From Pseudogymnoascus destructans (Eukaryota; Ascomycota; Leotiomycetes; Thelebolales; Thelebolaceae): a DNA stretch of 64,000 nt. Shown here piece after piece: positions 32,190 through 41,265 of this stretch (position 1 is the first letter of the stretch; each line of letters opens with the position of its first letter). The notes beneath the pieces are model-generated. The model was not told where the DNA came from. It was given only the letters and a program-made list of their open reading frames with translations, and did not search any database. The stretch covers positions 1,240,001 through 1,304,000 of the forward strand of contig NW_020167523.1 of the NCBI RefSeq assembly GCF_001641265.1. The letters run 5' to 3'. The position numbers were made by a program, and so were the translations under genes.

Positions 32190-32774
32190 GTCATCGCTCT
32201 TTAGTTACCCACAAGATTGGTTAAGTTATGACATAATTTGTCTGTGACATAATTTGTCTATGACATAATTTGTCTATAGGGGTACTCTGACCTTGGACCT
32301 CCTTTTACTTCCTATAGGCTACGAACCTAAGAGATGGTTCTATGGGATTCTCTTACATCGACTACAGTTACCAAGCCTGGTAAGTCATGGAAAGTCTTGG
32401 AAAATGAGAGAACTACATTCCTTTAGCATAAATAGGATTGCCCTTTCCTTAAGAAAGGGCAAGCAGGCAATACAGTAAATCGACTATCACATACTTCCAC
32501 GTCTTTTCCAAGCTTCCAAGCATTGATCTTGTTACTCCTTGTTTCTGAAAAGTCAGTGAGGTGTTAACCTCTGACTTACCCCTGAGTTCCCAGACTCAAC
32601 ATTTGTTTCAACTTGTCTGAACCACTTCACTACATCACACACCTGATTGCTGCGTTGTGGAATAGTCTAAGCTACGACCCTTTGGCTCTGTTTTCTAAGA
32701 CAGTGTGTTGTCTTAGTAAATTCATCCCTTCCTTGGGTGGCTAGATTCTCACATCTGGTGCACCCACCATTACA
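32190..32774 (+). repeat. head-to-head 3' fragment (585 bp) of the LTR family
   Basis: Reverse-complementary to 31254 to about 31840, so 31254-32774 is a palindrome with about 585-bp arms and a 345-bp loop. It carries a short local expansion in which GACATAATTTGTCT is repeated three times (32228-32278). It ends ..CCACCATTACA at 32774 beside A/T-rich DNA. Confidence 0.78.
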
Positions 32775-33120
32775 TAGCACCCTGCAATTTCCTATAATCA
32801 GGTGACCATTAGGCAATCCAGTCTAGCAATTAGTAAAAGTGATAATTTTAGTATTATCACCATAAATATGAATACTACCTAGCCTCCTTTAGTGTGTTAA
32901 ATAATATGAACCTATATACTATTAAGCACTTTTCCTAACATCATAGAGTCTAAGCAGGTCCTAAATAGGAAATTTTAAGATATAGTACTAGACAATAAGT
33001 ATTAGCCAATCGTGAATTTAGATGCAACTAGAATAAAATAAGAACATGAATAATTAAATCCTATAACAACAAATTATATTAATTAACCTTAAGAATAAGT
33101 TTATAGTAGTAATAGGTATA
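32775..33120. other. A/T-rich relic sequence
   Basis: About 345 bp of strongly A/T-rich DNA (TAATT, ATAATA runs) with stops in every frame. It resembles RIP-degraded repeat DNA but nothing is recognisable. The TA at 33119-33120 is one half of the pogo target site. Confidence 0.45.
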
Positions 33121-34980
33121 ACGTGGTTTATCAGTACGTTGGACATATCAGTACCTCGGACACTTTTCATTGGCATTCTACTTTGAATATCAATAAATCA
33201 ACCATAACATATTAAATTAACTATAACTAAGCGGAATCAGATGAACTAGACATATCTATAGCTTCTTGACAAGTTCGCGCATTATGACCAGCTTTTCCAC
33301 AGATCCCACAGCATCGCCTAGACGGTTGCCCCTCCTTGCGACTACCCCCAACTGCACGTACGTCGCGTCGTACCTGCTCATCCACATCCTTCTGTGCGAT
33401 AATAGCCTGTGCATCCTCTACTATAAGTGCACCTCCTTCACGGACACGAGCCTTTTTAGCCCTGCGGCGTTTGCTAAGGGCTTCGTTGGCTGCTCGAAGG
33501 GTACGTACCTCAGCAGACAGAAGGGTGTTCTCATGTGCTAGTCGCTCCGTACCCTTTGCCAATGCAATAACTGTCCCGAAGAGTGGAGTTGGCGAGCTTC
33601 CTTGGTGACGGGCAATTCGATTTCGAACGAGGGTTGTTTGTGAAAGAGCTTCAGTTGGGTTGGAAGGGGTCTGGGAGACCCAAGGGTTGGTGTTGGCAGT
33701 AGAGGGTCTAGAGGGAGTTGGAGTCCGTAACCTCACGTCAAGCTTTGAAAGCACTGCTTGCGGGTCGAAAGGCACTAAGCCAGCTCCGCGGAACCCGGAC
33801 TGGGCATTTTGGGCTGTCATGGATTCCAGATATGCTGCTCTAAAGGCGAGAAAGAACTCGACCTTGGTAATGTGGTTGATATGAGCCTTAATGAAGGTCT
33901 CAATCTGCCGACCATATGCCCGCTTCAACACACTAAAGCACCCGACATCAAGTGGCTGAGTTAAATGAGACGAGTGGGGAGGTAGTCCAAGAGTTATAAT
34001 GTTGTGTGCCTTGCAGTACTCTTGGAACTCGGCCGATTCATGACTCTCGTGCCCGTCTAACACCAGCATTCGATATGGACCCCTTGCACGAACAGCAGTA
34101 TGTTTGTCGAAGTGTTTCAACCATTCTAGACCCGTCTCATTGTTTGTCCATCCATTGCTTGTCGGTTTAACAACCCAGTTGTGTGGAAGGCCGCCGTCTG
34201 TATACCAATTTGCAAGATGATTCTTGCCTTTAACTACCAAAAATGGAGGAATACTCCAGCCGTCACTGTTGATACAAGCAATCGCTGTAGCCCATTCCCG
34301 ATTCCCTGGCTGAACTGCCTTACCTCTGCCAAGTCGATCTGCACGGGTAACAACCATTGCAGGGCAAATCACACCCATCATAAACCCAGTTTCGTCAAAG
34401 TTATAGAAGTCGCAGTCCAAAACACCATATTTTGCCCTCATATTTTCCACTAGTCGAAACCACGCGCCAATTAGTTCAGGATCTTCGCACAAGGCCCTTT
34501 GGAAGTCGTAAACGCGATTAAAACGCGTCTTTAATTCTGGACGTCATTGTACAAATCGGTGGGCCCAGAGCTTCCCGACGCGCCTCCCTCCACGCGACTC
34601 GAGTATAAAATTTGCCATATCTTCTACACCAGCAAGCCGGGGTGCAAATCCTCTTGAATCCATATCAAGTATATTCCGAATAACCACCTCCTCTTCTAGT
34701 ATAGTTAATTTCATCATTGCAGGCCGGTGTTCGTAGACAGTAGTTCGGCCGTTCATTCTGTCGCAGAGTGTAGAATGAGGTACTTCATAGAGCTTAGCAG
34801 CCTTCCGACGACTTAGATTTTTTGATGTTCGGATAGCCTCGATAGCTAGAATGATTTTTGCTTCTTGGGTAATCACTGACATAATAAAAGGTGGAAAAAA
34901 CGCGTTGTGAAGTTAGAGGGTAGGAAATTCGGGAAAAGTGTCCGAGGTACTGATATGTCCGACGTACTGATAAACCACGT
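33121..34980 (-). mobile_element. pogo/Fot1-type DNA transposon, full length (1860 bp)
   Basis: Flanked by TA dinucleotides (33119-33120 and 34981-34982) and by about 48-bp terminal inverted repeats beginning ACGTGGTTTATCAGTACG and continuing to CGGACACTTTTC, with one difference between the ends by eye. One transposase gene fills the interior on the minus strand. This TA duplication and TIR arrangement is diagnostic of the Tc1/mariner-pogo superfamily. Confidence 0.93.
33227..34882 (-). pseudogene. pogo/Fot1 transposase with one nonsense codon
   Basis: A 551-codon frame from the ATG at 34882 to the stop at 33227, broken only by a TGA at 34546-34544 (HRFVQ-stop-RPELKT), where relatives usually have a coding residue; CGA to TGA is a one-base change. 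N-terminal psq/HTH (LSRRKAAKLYEVPHSTLCDR), CENP-B HTH (GRRVGKLWAHRFV), then DDE_1 with YNFDETGFMMG, MLVLDGHESH and SSHLTQPLDVGCF. After RGAGLVPFDP follow a Ser/Pro/Thr-rich region, a coiled coil (AHENTLLSAEVRTLRAANEA) and a CCHC knuckle (CCGICGKAGHNARTC). The C-terminal part may still be made from an internal ATG (34492), but without the DNA-binding domain. Confidence 0.9.
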
Positions 34981-35049
34981 TATATAAATCAATTGTACTC
35001 TCTAGAAAATAAACATCTACTCCTAATACTTTGTGTGCCATCCCTTTGC

Positions 35050-35580
35050 CTTAATGTAACTATGCCTTGATCTAGTCTGGCATTAACCTAACAAGCGACT
35101 CAAAAAGGGAGTTAGGCAATTCATCCTAACACACTTTAAGTGCCCCCTCGAGTTCTGTACGTATCTCATCTGTATTGTCATAAGATGTAGGTACTTCTCT
35201 GCCATAAGCTCTTTTAATGCTTTCTATACATGTTTAATCAGGTTAAGGTCAGGTGAGTATGGCAGCCAATCAGTTGTTAAAATGTTGTAATTCTCAAACC
35301 ATCTAACAACTTTTCCTATAGTATGGATTCTTGCATTATCTTAACATGAAAATAAGTCCTTCCTTGTAGTAAACCTGTAAACGTACATCAAGAACTTTAA
35401 GATATGAGTTTGCAGAGTATCCATGCTTCATAGACTAAAAGTCTCAGTCTATAATATATAGAGGACACCGCTTTTTATCACCCCAAAATGCAGCCTATAC
35501 CATGATCCTAATATCTTTCTCTATGCATCCTATTAGATAGGAAGTAGCGTTACATACAGGTTGACAAAAGCCTTAGAATG
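35050..35580 (-). pseudogene. Tc1/mariner-type transposase relic, heavily mutated
   Basis: Read on the minus strand in shifting frames: an IRIMVWAAFWGDKK-like segment (with stop), GYSANSYLKVLD, DNARIHTIGKVVRWFENY (second catalytic Asp), then DWLPYSPDLNLIKHV and KALKELMAEKYP (third catalytic region) and DEIRTELEGAL. Several Trp and Gln codons are TAG/TAA (for example the usual HVWK reads HV-stop-K), and at least one indel lies before DNAR. The stop pattern and high A/T content fit repeat-induced C-to-T mutation. The N-terminal part is not recognisable. Confidence 0.8.
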
Positions 35581-35789
35581 TTCCGTTAACAAACCCCTAT
35601 ATTTAACCGACCTACCACTGTCTACTATCGCCTCTTCGAATTATAACAGCTTCTCGTAGGTAAGGTAAGGGTGCCACTTAAGTACGCCTTAGTTGGGCAT
35701 TGTCGCCGGCGACCTCGCCTACCCTCAACGACCTCTCTCCGACAGCCTCCGACAGCCTCTCTGGGGACGACCTCTCTGGGGACAACCTC
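35581..35789. other. C/T-rich flank left of gypsy-3
   Basis: Contains short direct repeats (GACGACCTCTCTGGGGAC, CCTCCGACAG). It continues beyond gypsy-3 at 42859, so 35600-35789 plus 42859-42952 was one stretch upstream of the tyrosine-recombinase gene before insertion. No gene recognised. Confidence 0.5.
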
Positions 35790-36028
35790 TGTAAGGCGGC
35801 CCTCACGTGAGGGCACGTGAGGTGTCACGCTCTTACAGTGGACCTGGCGGGCTCGGTAAATTAGGGCCTACGGGTTCCTGTATATAAGGGGCTGGAGGCT
35901 CGGAGTGAGGCCTCCAGTCAATAGTCGCTGTATATACGTAGACCTATTGTTACGCATTGAATCCTACTTCCTACCTACTGATCTGGTTCCCTGAGCTCCC
36001 GTGTGACCCTGGGTCCTACGACTTTACA
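35790..36028 (+). repeat. gypsy-3 5' LTR
   Basis: 239 bp, TGTAAGGCGGCC...GACTTTACA. It contains a CTCACGTGAG palindrome and a TATA box (TATATAAGGGG near 35881). The leader after it begins ATTCTATTGACTC, without a clear tRNA-complementary primer site. Confidence 0.93.
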
Positions 36029-36068
36029 ATTCTATTGACTCAACCCATACTCAGCCTACCAGATCAGG

Positions 36069-37346
36069 ATGGCGAGCCAGGAAAAGAGGATTACCCGAGC
36101 GACCTCCGGAGGAGCGACTCCAGCGGCAGAAACCATCGAGGCCAGCCCACCGACTCTGGGCCCTGAAGCCAGCAGCTCCGCGACGAGCAAAGCGGACAGG
36201 ATGCCGTCAAAGCTGGCCGCCCTCAAGAATAGGATCGAAGAAGAGAGGGCCTACTACAATACCATGGAAGAAGCCCTCCAAGTATTCCGACGATCGCACG
36301 GCGACGACTATAGCGCCTACCCGGAGGAAGTAAGGGTCTTCGCAGAAAGACAGGTCCGAATACAAGAAGAAGGACGCCGGAAAAGGCGACACCAAGACAG
36401 TGAGGAAGAATGGGAGGGGACCCCAAACGAGGAGGAACAAGAGACTGCCTCCGTAGTATCGCGAGAAGCAACCCCGTCATATAGGCCTTTCGGCAAGGTC
36501 AAGGACCCTAAGGTCTACAAAGGCGAGTCGACACGAGAGCTCAACGAGTTTATGGCCTCAATCCGCGCTTCCTTCCGATACCAGCCAAGAATGTTCCCAA
36601 CCGAGCAATCCAAGGTGGCCTTCACCGCCCAATACCTTGAGAGCAACCCCATGAAGGAGTGGGACAACCGCTGCGCCTCGCAAGAGGAAGGGCTCGAGGA
36701 CCCTTTAGATATCGCAGGGTTTGAAGAGTTCCTTCGCGACCTCCATATCGACCCAGCCAACCGGCAACGCATTGCAGCCCTCAAATACAACGGCGCCCAC
36801 CAGCGTAAGGGGCAGGGTATCCGCAAATTCGTTGCGTACCTCGAGGAATTGGAGCGGGAAATGGAGCCCTACACCGAGTCCCAGAGGACCACCCACCTCC
36901 TGACGAAGTTACACCCAGAAATGAGGCAGCGCCTCCTTGAGGGTGGCTACGCCGAGCGTTCCACGACCCACAGGGAGGCTGTTGTCAATATCCTAGCCAT
37001 GCTGGAAATGAACAACCGGTGGGTAACCGAGAAGAATCCTTCTACGGATAGGCCCAACACAAGGGAGAATAAGGGAACCCTGCAGGGTGGCTTTCCAGCT
37101 CGGAAGGGCCACTTCAATAGCCACAAGTCGGGCAATCACCGGGAGCGAACGCCCTTCCAGGATCGCCGTCGATCGGACCAACAACCTGCGCGCAAGCCAG
37201 CCGACACCCAAGGCGCAAGGCCTACCCAAGTAGGGAACGCCTGTTACAACTGTGGCAGACCAGGCCACTTTGCAAAGGACTGCCGTAGCCAGCACACTGG
37301 GCCGGGAGTCCGGAAGCTGGATACCCAACTCCTCAAGCGGGAGTGA
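36069..37346 (+). CDS. gag: gypsy-3 Gag polyprotein
   Basis: 425 aa from ATG 36069 (MASQEKRITRATSGG). An acidic/basic N-terminal region is followed by the Gag domain (ELNEFMASIRASFRYQP ... PMKEWDNRC ... HQRKGQGIRKFVAYLEELE) and a basic linker, then one CCHC knuckle (CYNCGRPGHFAKDC) near the end. It terminates with TGA at 37344-37346. The next codons are open in the same frame into pol, so the Gag-Pol boundary is a single stop codon. Confidence 0.92.
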   Translation: MASQEKRITRATSGGATPAAETIEASPPTLGPEASSSATSKADRMPSKLAALKNRIEEERAYYNTMEEALQVFRRSHGDDYSAYPEEVRVFAERQVRIQEEGRRKRRHQDSEEEWEGTPNEEEQETASVVSREATPSYRPFGKVKDPKVYKGESTRELNEFMASIRASFRYQPRMFPTEQSKVAFTAQYLESNPMKEWDNRCASQEEGLEDPLDIAGFEEFLRDLHIDPANRQRIAALKYNGAHQRKGQGIRKFVAYLEELEREMEPYTESQRTTHLLTKLHPEMRQRLLEGGYAERSTTHREAVVNILAMLEMNNRWVTEKNPSTDRPNTRENKGTLQGGFPARKGHFNSHKSGNHRERTPFQDRRRSDQQPARKPADTQGARPTQVGNACYNCGRPGHFAKDCRSQHTGPGVRKLDTQLLKRE

Positions 37347-40300
37347 CTCCCTACCGAAGCCCTACGCCCTACGCAGGCGAAGAGGATGGAGATCGACATT
37401 GAAATCAAAGTAGGGCCTACCTGGCACAAGGCCAAGGCTCTACTCGATTCGGGGTCGGACGCGTCAACTATCCACCCCCTCTTCGCAAAAGATAAGGGCC
37501 TAGAGTGCCGAGACAAGGGCCCACCTCGAGCGAGGGCTGTGGACGGCAAGGAGATTGCCATATACGGAGCGGCGACCGTACAGATCAAGGCCTGGGACCA
37601 CTTTCGAAGGGAGACGACCGTAGACCAGACGTTCCTTTCCATGGATACCCCTGGTGTGGATGTTATCCTTGGAATGGACTGGATCGTACAGGTCAACCCC
37701 CAGATCGATTGGCAGACCCAGATATGGCGCTACCCCTTCGATATATCGAAGGCGATGGAGGTGGGTATTGAAGAGCTAGACAAAGGCGATACTGCCTTTG
37801 TCCTGGCGTTGACCTCGGAAGGAGCATTGGAACCCCAATGCCCAAGGGAGTACGCTGAATTCGCCGACGTCTTCTCTAAGGAGCGGGCAGAAGACCTACC
37901 CGAGCTGGGTAGGAAGACCCACGGTATCGATACCAGCATGCAAGAGCCGCCTTACGGCCCGGTATACAACCTATCTGAGACGGAGTTGGCCACACTCCGG
38001 GAATACCTTCAATCAAGCGAAAGGAAGGGTTGGATCCAGAGGAGCATAAGCCCAGCGGGCGCGCCCATACTGTTCGTACAGAAGAAGGACGGCAGTCTAC
38101 GCCTCTGCGTGGATTATAGGGGTCTGAATAAGATCACCGTAAAGAATAGGCACCCCTTGCCGCTGATCACAGAGACCTTGGATCGGCTCCAAGGAGCAAA
38201 GGTCTTCACAAAGCTTGATATTAGGAACGCCTACCACAGGATCCGGATCCGCCCAGGCGACGAGTGGAAGACCGCCTTCCGCACTCGTTACGGCCACTTT
38301 GAGTACAAAGTGATGCCTTTTGGCTTGGCCAACGCGCCAGCCACGTTTCAGGCCTATATGAACGAGACCCTCGAAGGGCTCGTTGATACGATATGCGTTG
38401 TATACCTCGACGATATCCTTATTTATTCCTCTAAAGAGGAGGAACATACCCACCACGTACAGGAGGTCCTAGGTCGCCTACGAGAGGCGAACCTATATGT
38501 AAAGCTCTCAAAGTGCGAGTTCAATACCAAACAGGTAGGCTTCCTTGGATATACCGTCACAACAGAAGGAGTGGCTATGGAAGGCGACCGGGTTGCTGCG
38601 ATAGCTGAGTGGCCTACACCCAAGACCTACCGAGAGGTCCAGGTGTTTCTCGGCTTCGCCAACTTTTACCGACGCTTCATAGAGCAGTACTCCTCTGTTG
38701 TGGCACCCTTGACTGGCCTTATGAAGGGGGCCAAGGCCGGTAAACAGACCGGGCCCTTTGTGTGGGGAGCAATGCAGCAGGGCGCGTTCGATCGCCTCAA
38801 GGAGGCCTTCACCACAGCTCCCATGTTAGTCCATTTCGATCCAAGCTGTAAGATTAGACTTGAGACAGACTCCTCCGGCTTCGGGTTGGCAGGGAATCTT
38901 TCCCAATATGTAGAAGAAACCCCAGAACGAAGGGGTGGGTGGCACCCAGTCGCCTTCTTCAGCAAAAAGCTGGAGCCAGCAGAGCTGAACTATGAGGTCC
39001 ACGACCAAGAGCTCTTGGCGATCGTGAGATCTTTCGAACAGTGGAGGCATTACCTAGAGGGTAGCCAACACCCAATCGAGGTCCTGACGGATCACAACAA
39101 CCTGAAATACTTCATGGAAACCACCGCCCTCACAAGAAGGCAGGCGCGGTGGGCGCAGGCGTTGTCAGCCTACGACTTCCAAATATCCTATCGAGCTGGC
39201 AAGACCAACCCCGCAGATGGGCCGTCTAGGAGACCAGACTATGAGGAAGAGAAGGGTAGCCAGAACGTGATGCTTCCTACCCTTCGAAACAAGCTCCAGA
39301 AAGCCATACAGGCAGGAGAAGAAGCCCTGCAGATGAGGCGGGTAGTGGCTGACTTACAAGAAGTAGGCACCACACTGGGCGAAGACCAGAGTAAGGACAC
39401 CAAGAGTCCAGGTCTCGTTGTCCCTCGAGTTATGGTGGCAGCCATGGCTCAGGGAGAGAGCGCCTACAGTGCCACGGCCGAACCCTTAGCGGATCTGATC
39501 AAAACCCTTCAAGCGGCTGACGAGCTCGCTGTTCACAGGGCCAGAGAAGCAGGGCCGGCGTGGGCGAAGGGCTCTTCAGGTTGGAGAGTAGACGATGCAG
39601 GCATCCTACGCTTCAAGGGAGCAGCCTACGTGCCTCCCAATCAGGCAGTACGTATGGAAATCTTCAAGATTTGCCACGACGACCCTTTGGCTGGGCACTT
39701 CGGATATAAGAAGACCCAGGAACTGATCCGACGGAAATACTACTGGCCTGGATTAGACCAGGAAGCCAGGGAGTACGTACGTGGCTGCGATCGGTGCCAG
39801 CGGATCAAGCCGGTACGGCATAGACCCTACGGCGAAATGCAAGGCCTCAGAATGCCTACTAAGCCCTTTGAGTCCATAAGTATGGACTTCATCACAGATC
39901 TGCCGCCTAGTATAGGAGCAGACCAAGCTAAGGCTTCAGACTCCATTTTGGTAATCGTAGACCGATACACCAAGGTATCCAAATATATACCCTGCCGGAA
40001 GACCATTACTGCCACCGAGTTGGGGCGGGTCTTCCTTGAGTATTGGGTTAAGGACTTTGGAATTCCTGCTGAAATAATTACAGACCGCGGCAGCGTATTT
40101 ACGTGCCACTTCTGGTCGGCCTTCTGTTTCCACCTCAAAGTACGGCGGAACCTATCGACTGCCTTCCACCCTCAATCTGACGGCCAGACGGAAAGGCAGA
40201 ACCAGAATATTGAGGCCTACCTACGCCTACACTGCAATCAGCACCAGGACAATTGGGTAGAACTTCTTCACTTCGCGGAGCTTACCTACAATAATGCCTT

Positions 40301-40955
40301 CCACGATTCCATCCAGATGTCGCCAAATCAGGCTCGATACGGTATCAACATCGACCTGCGGCAAGGGATCGAGGACGACCCCATGAGAAGGGAGGTGCCG
40401 GTTGCAAGAGACCGAGTCCAGAAGATCCTCGACCTACGAAAGGAGCTTGAAGAGGCCTGGGCGAGATCGAAGGAAGCCCAAGTCCGAGGATATAACAAGA
40501 TCCACAAGCCAATGCAGTTCATGGTCGGCGAACGGGTGTGGCTTTCTGCCAAGAATATCAGAACCACCCAGCCAAGTAGGAAGCTAGGTCACCGGTGGCT
40601 CGGACCGTATGAGATCACCGGGCGGATAGGTAAACAGGCGTATCGATTGAGGCTTCCCCCACGGTATAAGGCGATTCACGACGTGTTCCACGTCTCCCTA
40701 CTCGAGAGGTATCGGGAAGGCGTTGAGAAGGCCGATCCTCCACCAGATCCAGAGATCGTGGATGGGGAAGAAGAATACAAGGTCGAGGCAGTCCTAGACC
40801 ACAGGACTGTGCGGAGGGGTAGAGGAATCCGAGAGGAATACCTGATTAGGTGGGCAGGCTACACTGCAGCTGACGATCAGTGGGTTCCAAAGCTTGACGT
40901 AGGACTACCGTTAATCAAGGCATATCACAAGGAACAGACGCAGAAGGCAATGTAG
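37347..40955 (+). CDS. pol: gypsy-3 Pol: protease, reverse transcriptase, RNase H, integrase, chromodomain
   Basis: Frame open from the codon after the gag TGA to 40955; first ATG at 37386 (1189 aa from there). Protease ALLDSGSDASTI; RT with LRLCVDYRGLNKITVKN, FTKLDIRNAYH and YLDDILIYS; RNase H (RLETDSSGFG, and HDQELLAIVRSFEQW); integrase HHCC finger (H..GHFGYKKTQELI ... CDRCQ) and DDE core (SMDFITDLPPS, IITDRGSVFTCHFW, PQSDGQTERQ); GPYEITGRIG; C-terminal chromodomain (YKVEAVLDHRTVRRG, EEYLIRWAGY). No internal stops. Either UGA readthrough or reinitiation at 37386 would express it. Confidence 0.93.
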   Translation, partial: LPTEALRPTQAKRMEIDIEIKVGPTWHKAKALLDSGSDASTIHPLFAKDKGLECRDKGPPRARAVDGKEIAIYGAATVQIKAWDHFRRETTVDQTFLSMDTPGVDVILGMDWIVQVNPQIDWQTQIWRYPFDISKAMEVGIEELDKGDTAFVLALTSEGALEPQCPREYAEFADVFSKERAEDLPELGRKTHGIDTSMQEPPYGPVYNLSETELATLREYLQSSERKGWIQRSISPAGAPILFVQKKDGSLRLCVDYRGLNKITVKNRHPLPLITETLDRLQGAKVFTKLDIRNAYHRIRIRPGDEWKTAFRTRYGHFEYKVMPFGLANAPATFQAYMNETLEGLVDTICVVYLDDILIYSSKEEEHTHHVQEVLGRLREANLYVKLSKCEFNTKQVGFLGYTVTTEGVAMEGDRVAAIAEWPTPKTYREVQVFLGFANFYRRFIEQYSSVVAPLTGLMKGAKAGKQTGPFVWGAMQQGAFDRLKEAFTTAPMLVHFDPSCKIRLETDSSGFGLAGNLSQYVEETPERRGGWHPVAFFSKKLEPAELNYEVHDQELLAIVRSFEQWRHYLEGSQHPIEVLTDHNNLKYFMETTALTRRQARWAQALSAYDFQISYRAGKTNPADGPSRRPDYEEEKGSQNVMLPTLRNKLQKAIQAGEEALQMRRVVADLQEVGTTLGEDQSKDTKSPGLVVPRVMVAAMAQGESAYSATAEPLADLIKTLQAADELAVHRAREAGPAWAKGSSGWRVDDAGILRFKGAAYVPPNQAVRMEIFKICHDDPLAGHFGYKKTQELIRRKYYWPGLDQEAREYVRGCDRCQRIKPVRHRPYGEMQGLRMPTKPFESISMDFITDLPPSIGADQAKASDSILVIVDRYTKVSKYIPCRKTITATELGRVFLEYWVKDFGIPAEIITDRGSVFTCHFWSAFCFHLKVRRNLSTAFHPQSDGQTERQNQNIEAYLRLHCNQHQDNWVELLHFAELTYNNAFHDSIQMSPNQARYGINIDLRQGIEDDPMRREVPVARDRVQKILDLRKELEEAWARSKEAQVRGYNKIHKPMQFMVGERVWLSAKNIRTTQPSRKLGHRWLGPYEITGRIGKQAYRLRLPPRYKAIHDVFHVSLLERYREGVEKADPPPDPEIVDGEEEYKVEAVLDHRTVRRGRGIREEYLIRWAGYTAADDQWVPKLDVGLPLIKAYHKEQTQKAM

Positions 40956-41265
40956 TGTATTGTCCTAAACTAAGGGAAAAAAACAACGCGTCAAGTTCCG
41001 AAGGAGAAGGGCTCACAGACCCAGAAGCAGACCCCGACCCAGACCTAGAAGAAATGCGCGCGTCAGACAAGGGGGCGACGACGGGGGCAGGGCGTGGATT
41101 GAAGCGCCACTGGTCTGGACGCACAAACAAACGCTCAAAAAGAGCACGATCGTAATCCGCAGGCGTAGGCAGGAGAATAGGTCCTACCGACAAGGGCGCG
41201 GAGGGCAGGACAGGCCTCACTCGAGCTACCCACAGGGTCAGCAAAACGTCCAGGAAGGATGGGAA

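Noticed and set aside
33266..34453. Plus-strand frames across the pogo transposase
   Set aside because: Shadows of the minus-strand transposase, which carries all the DDE motifs.
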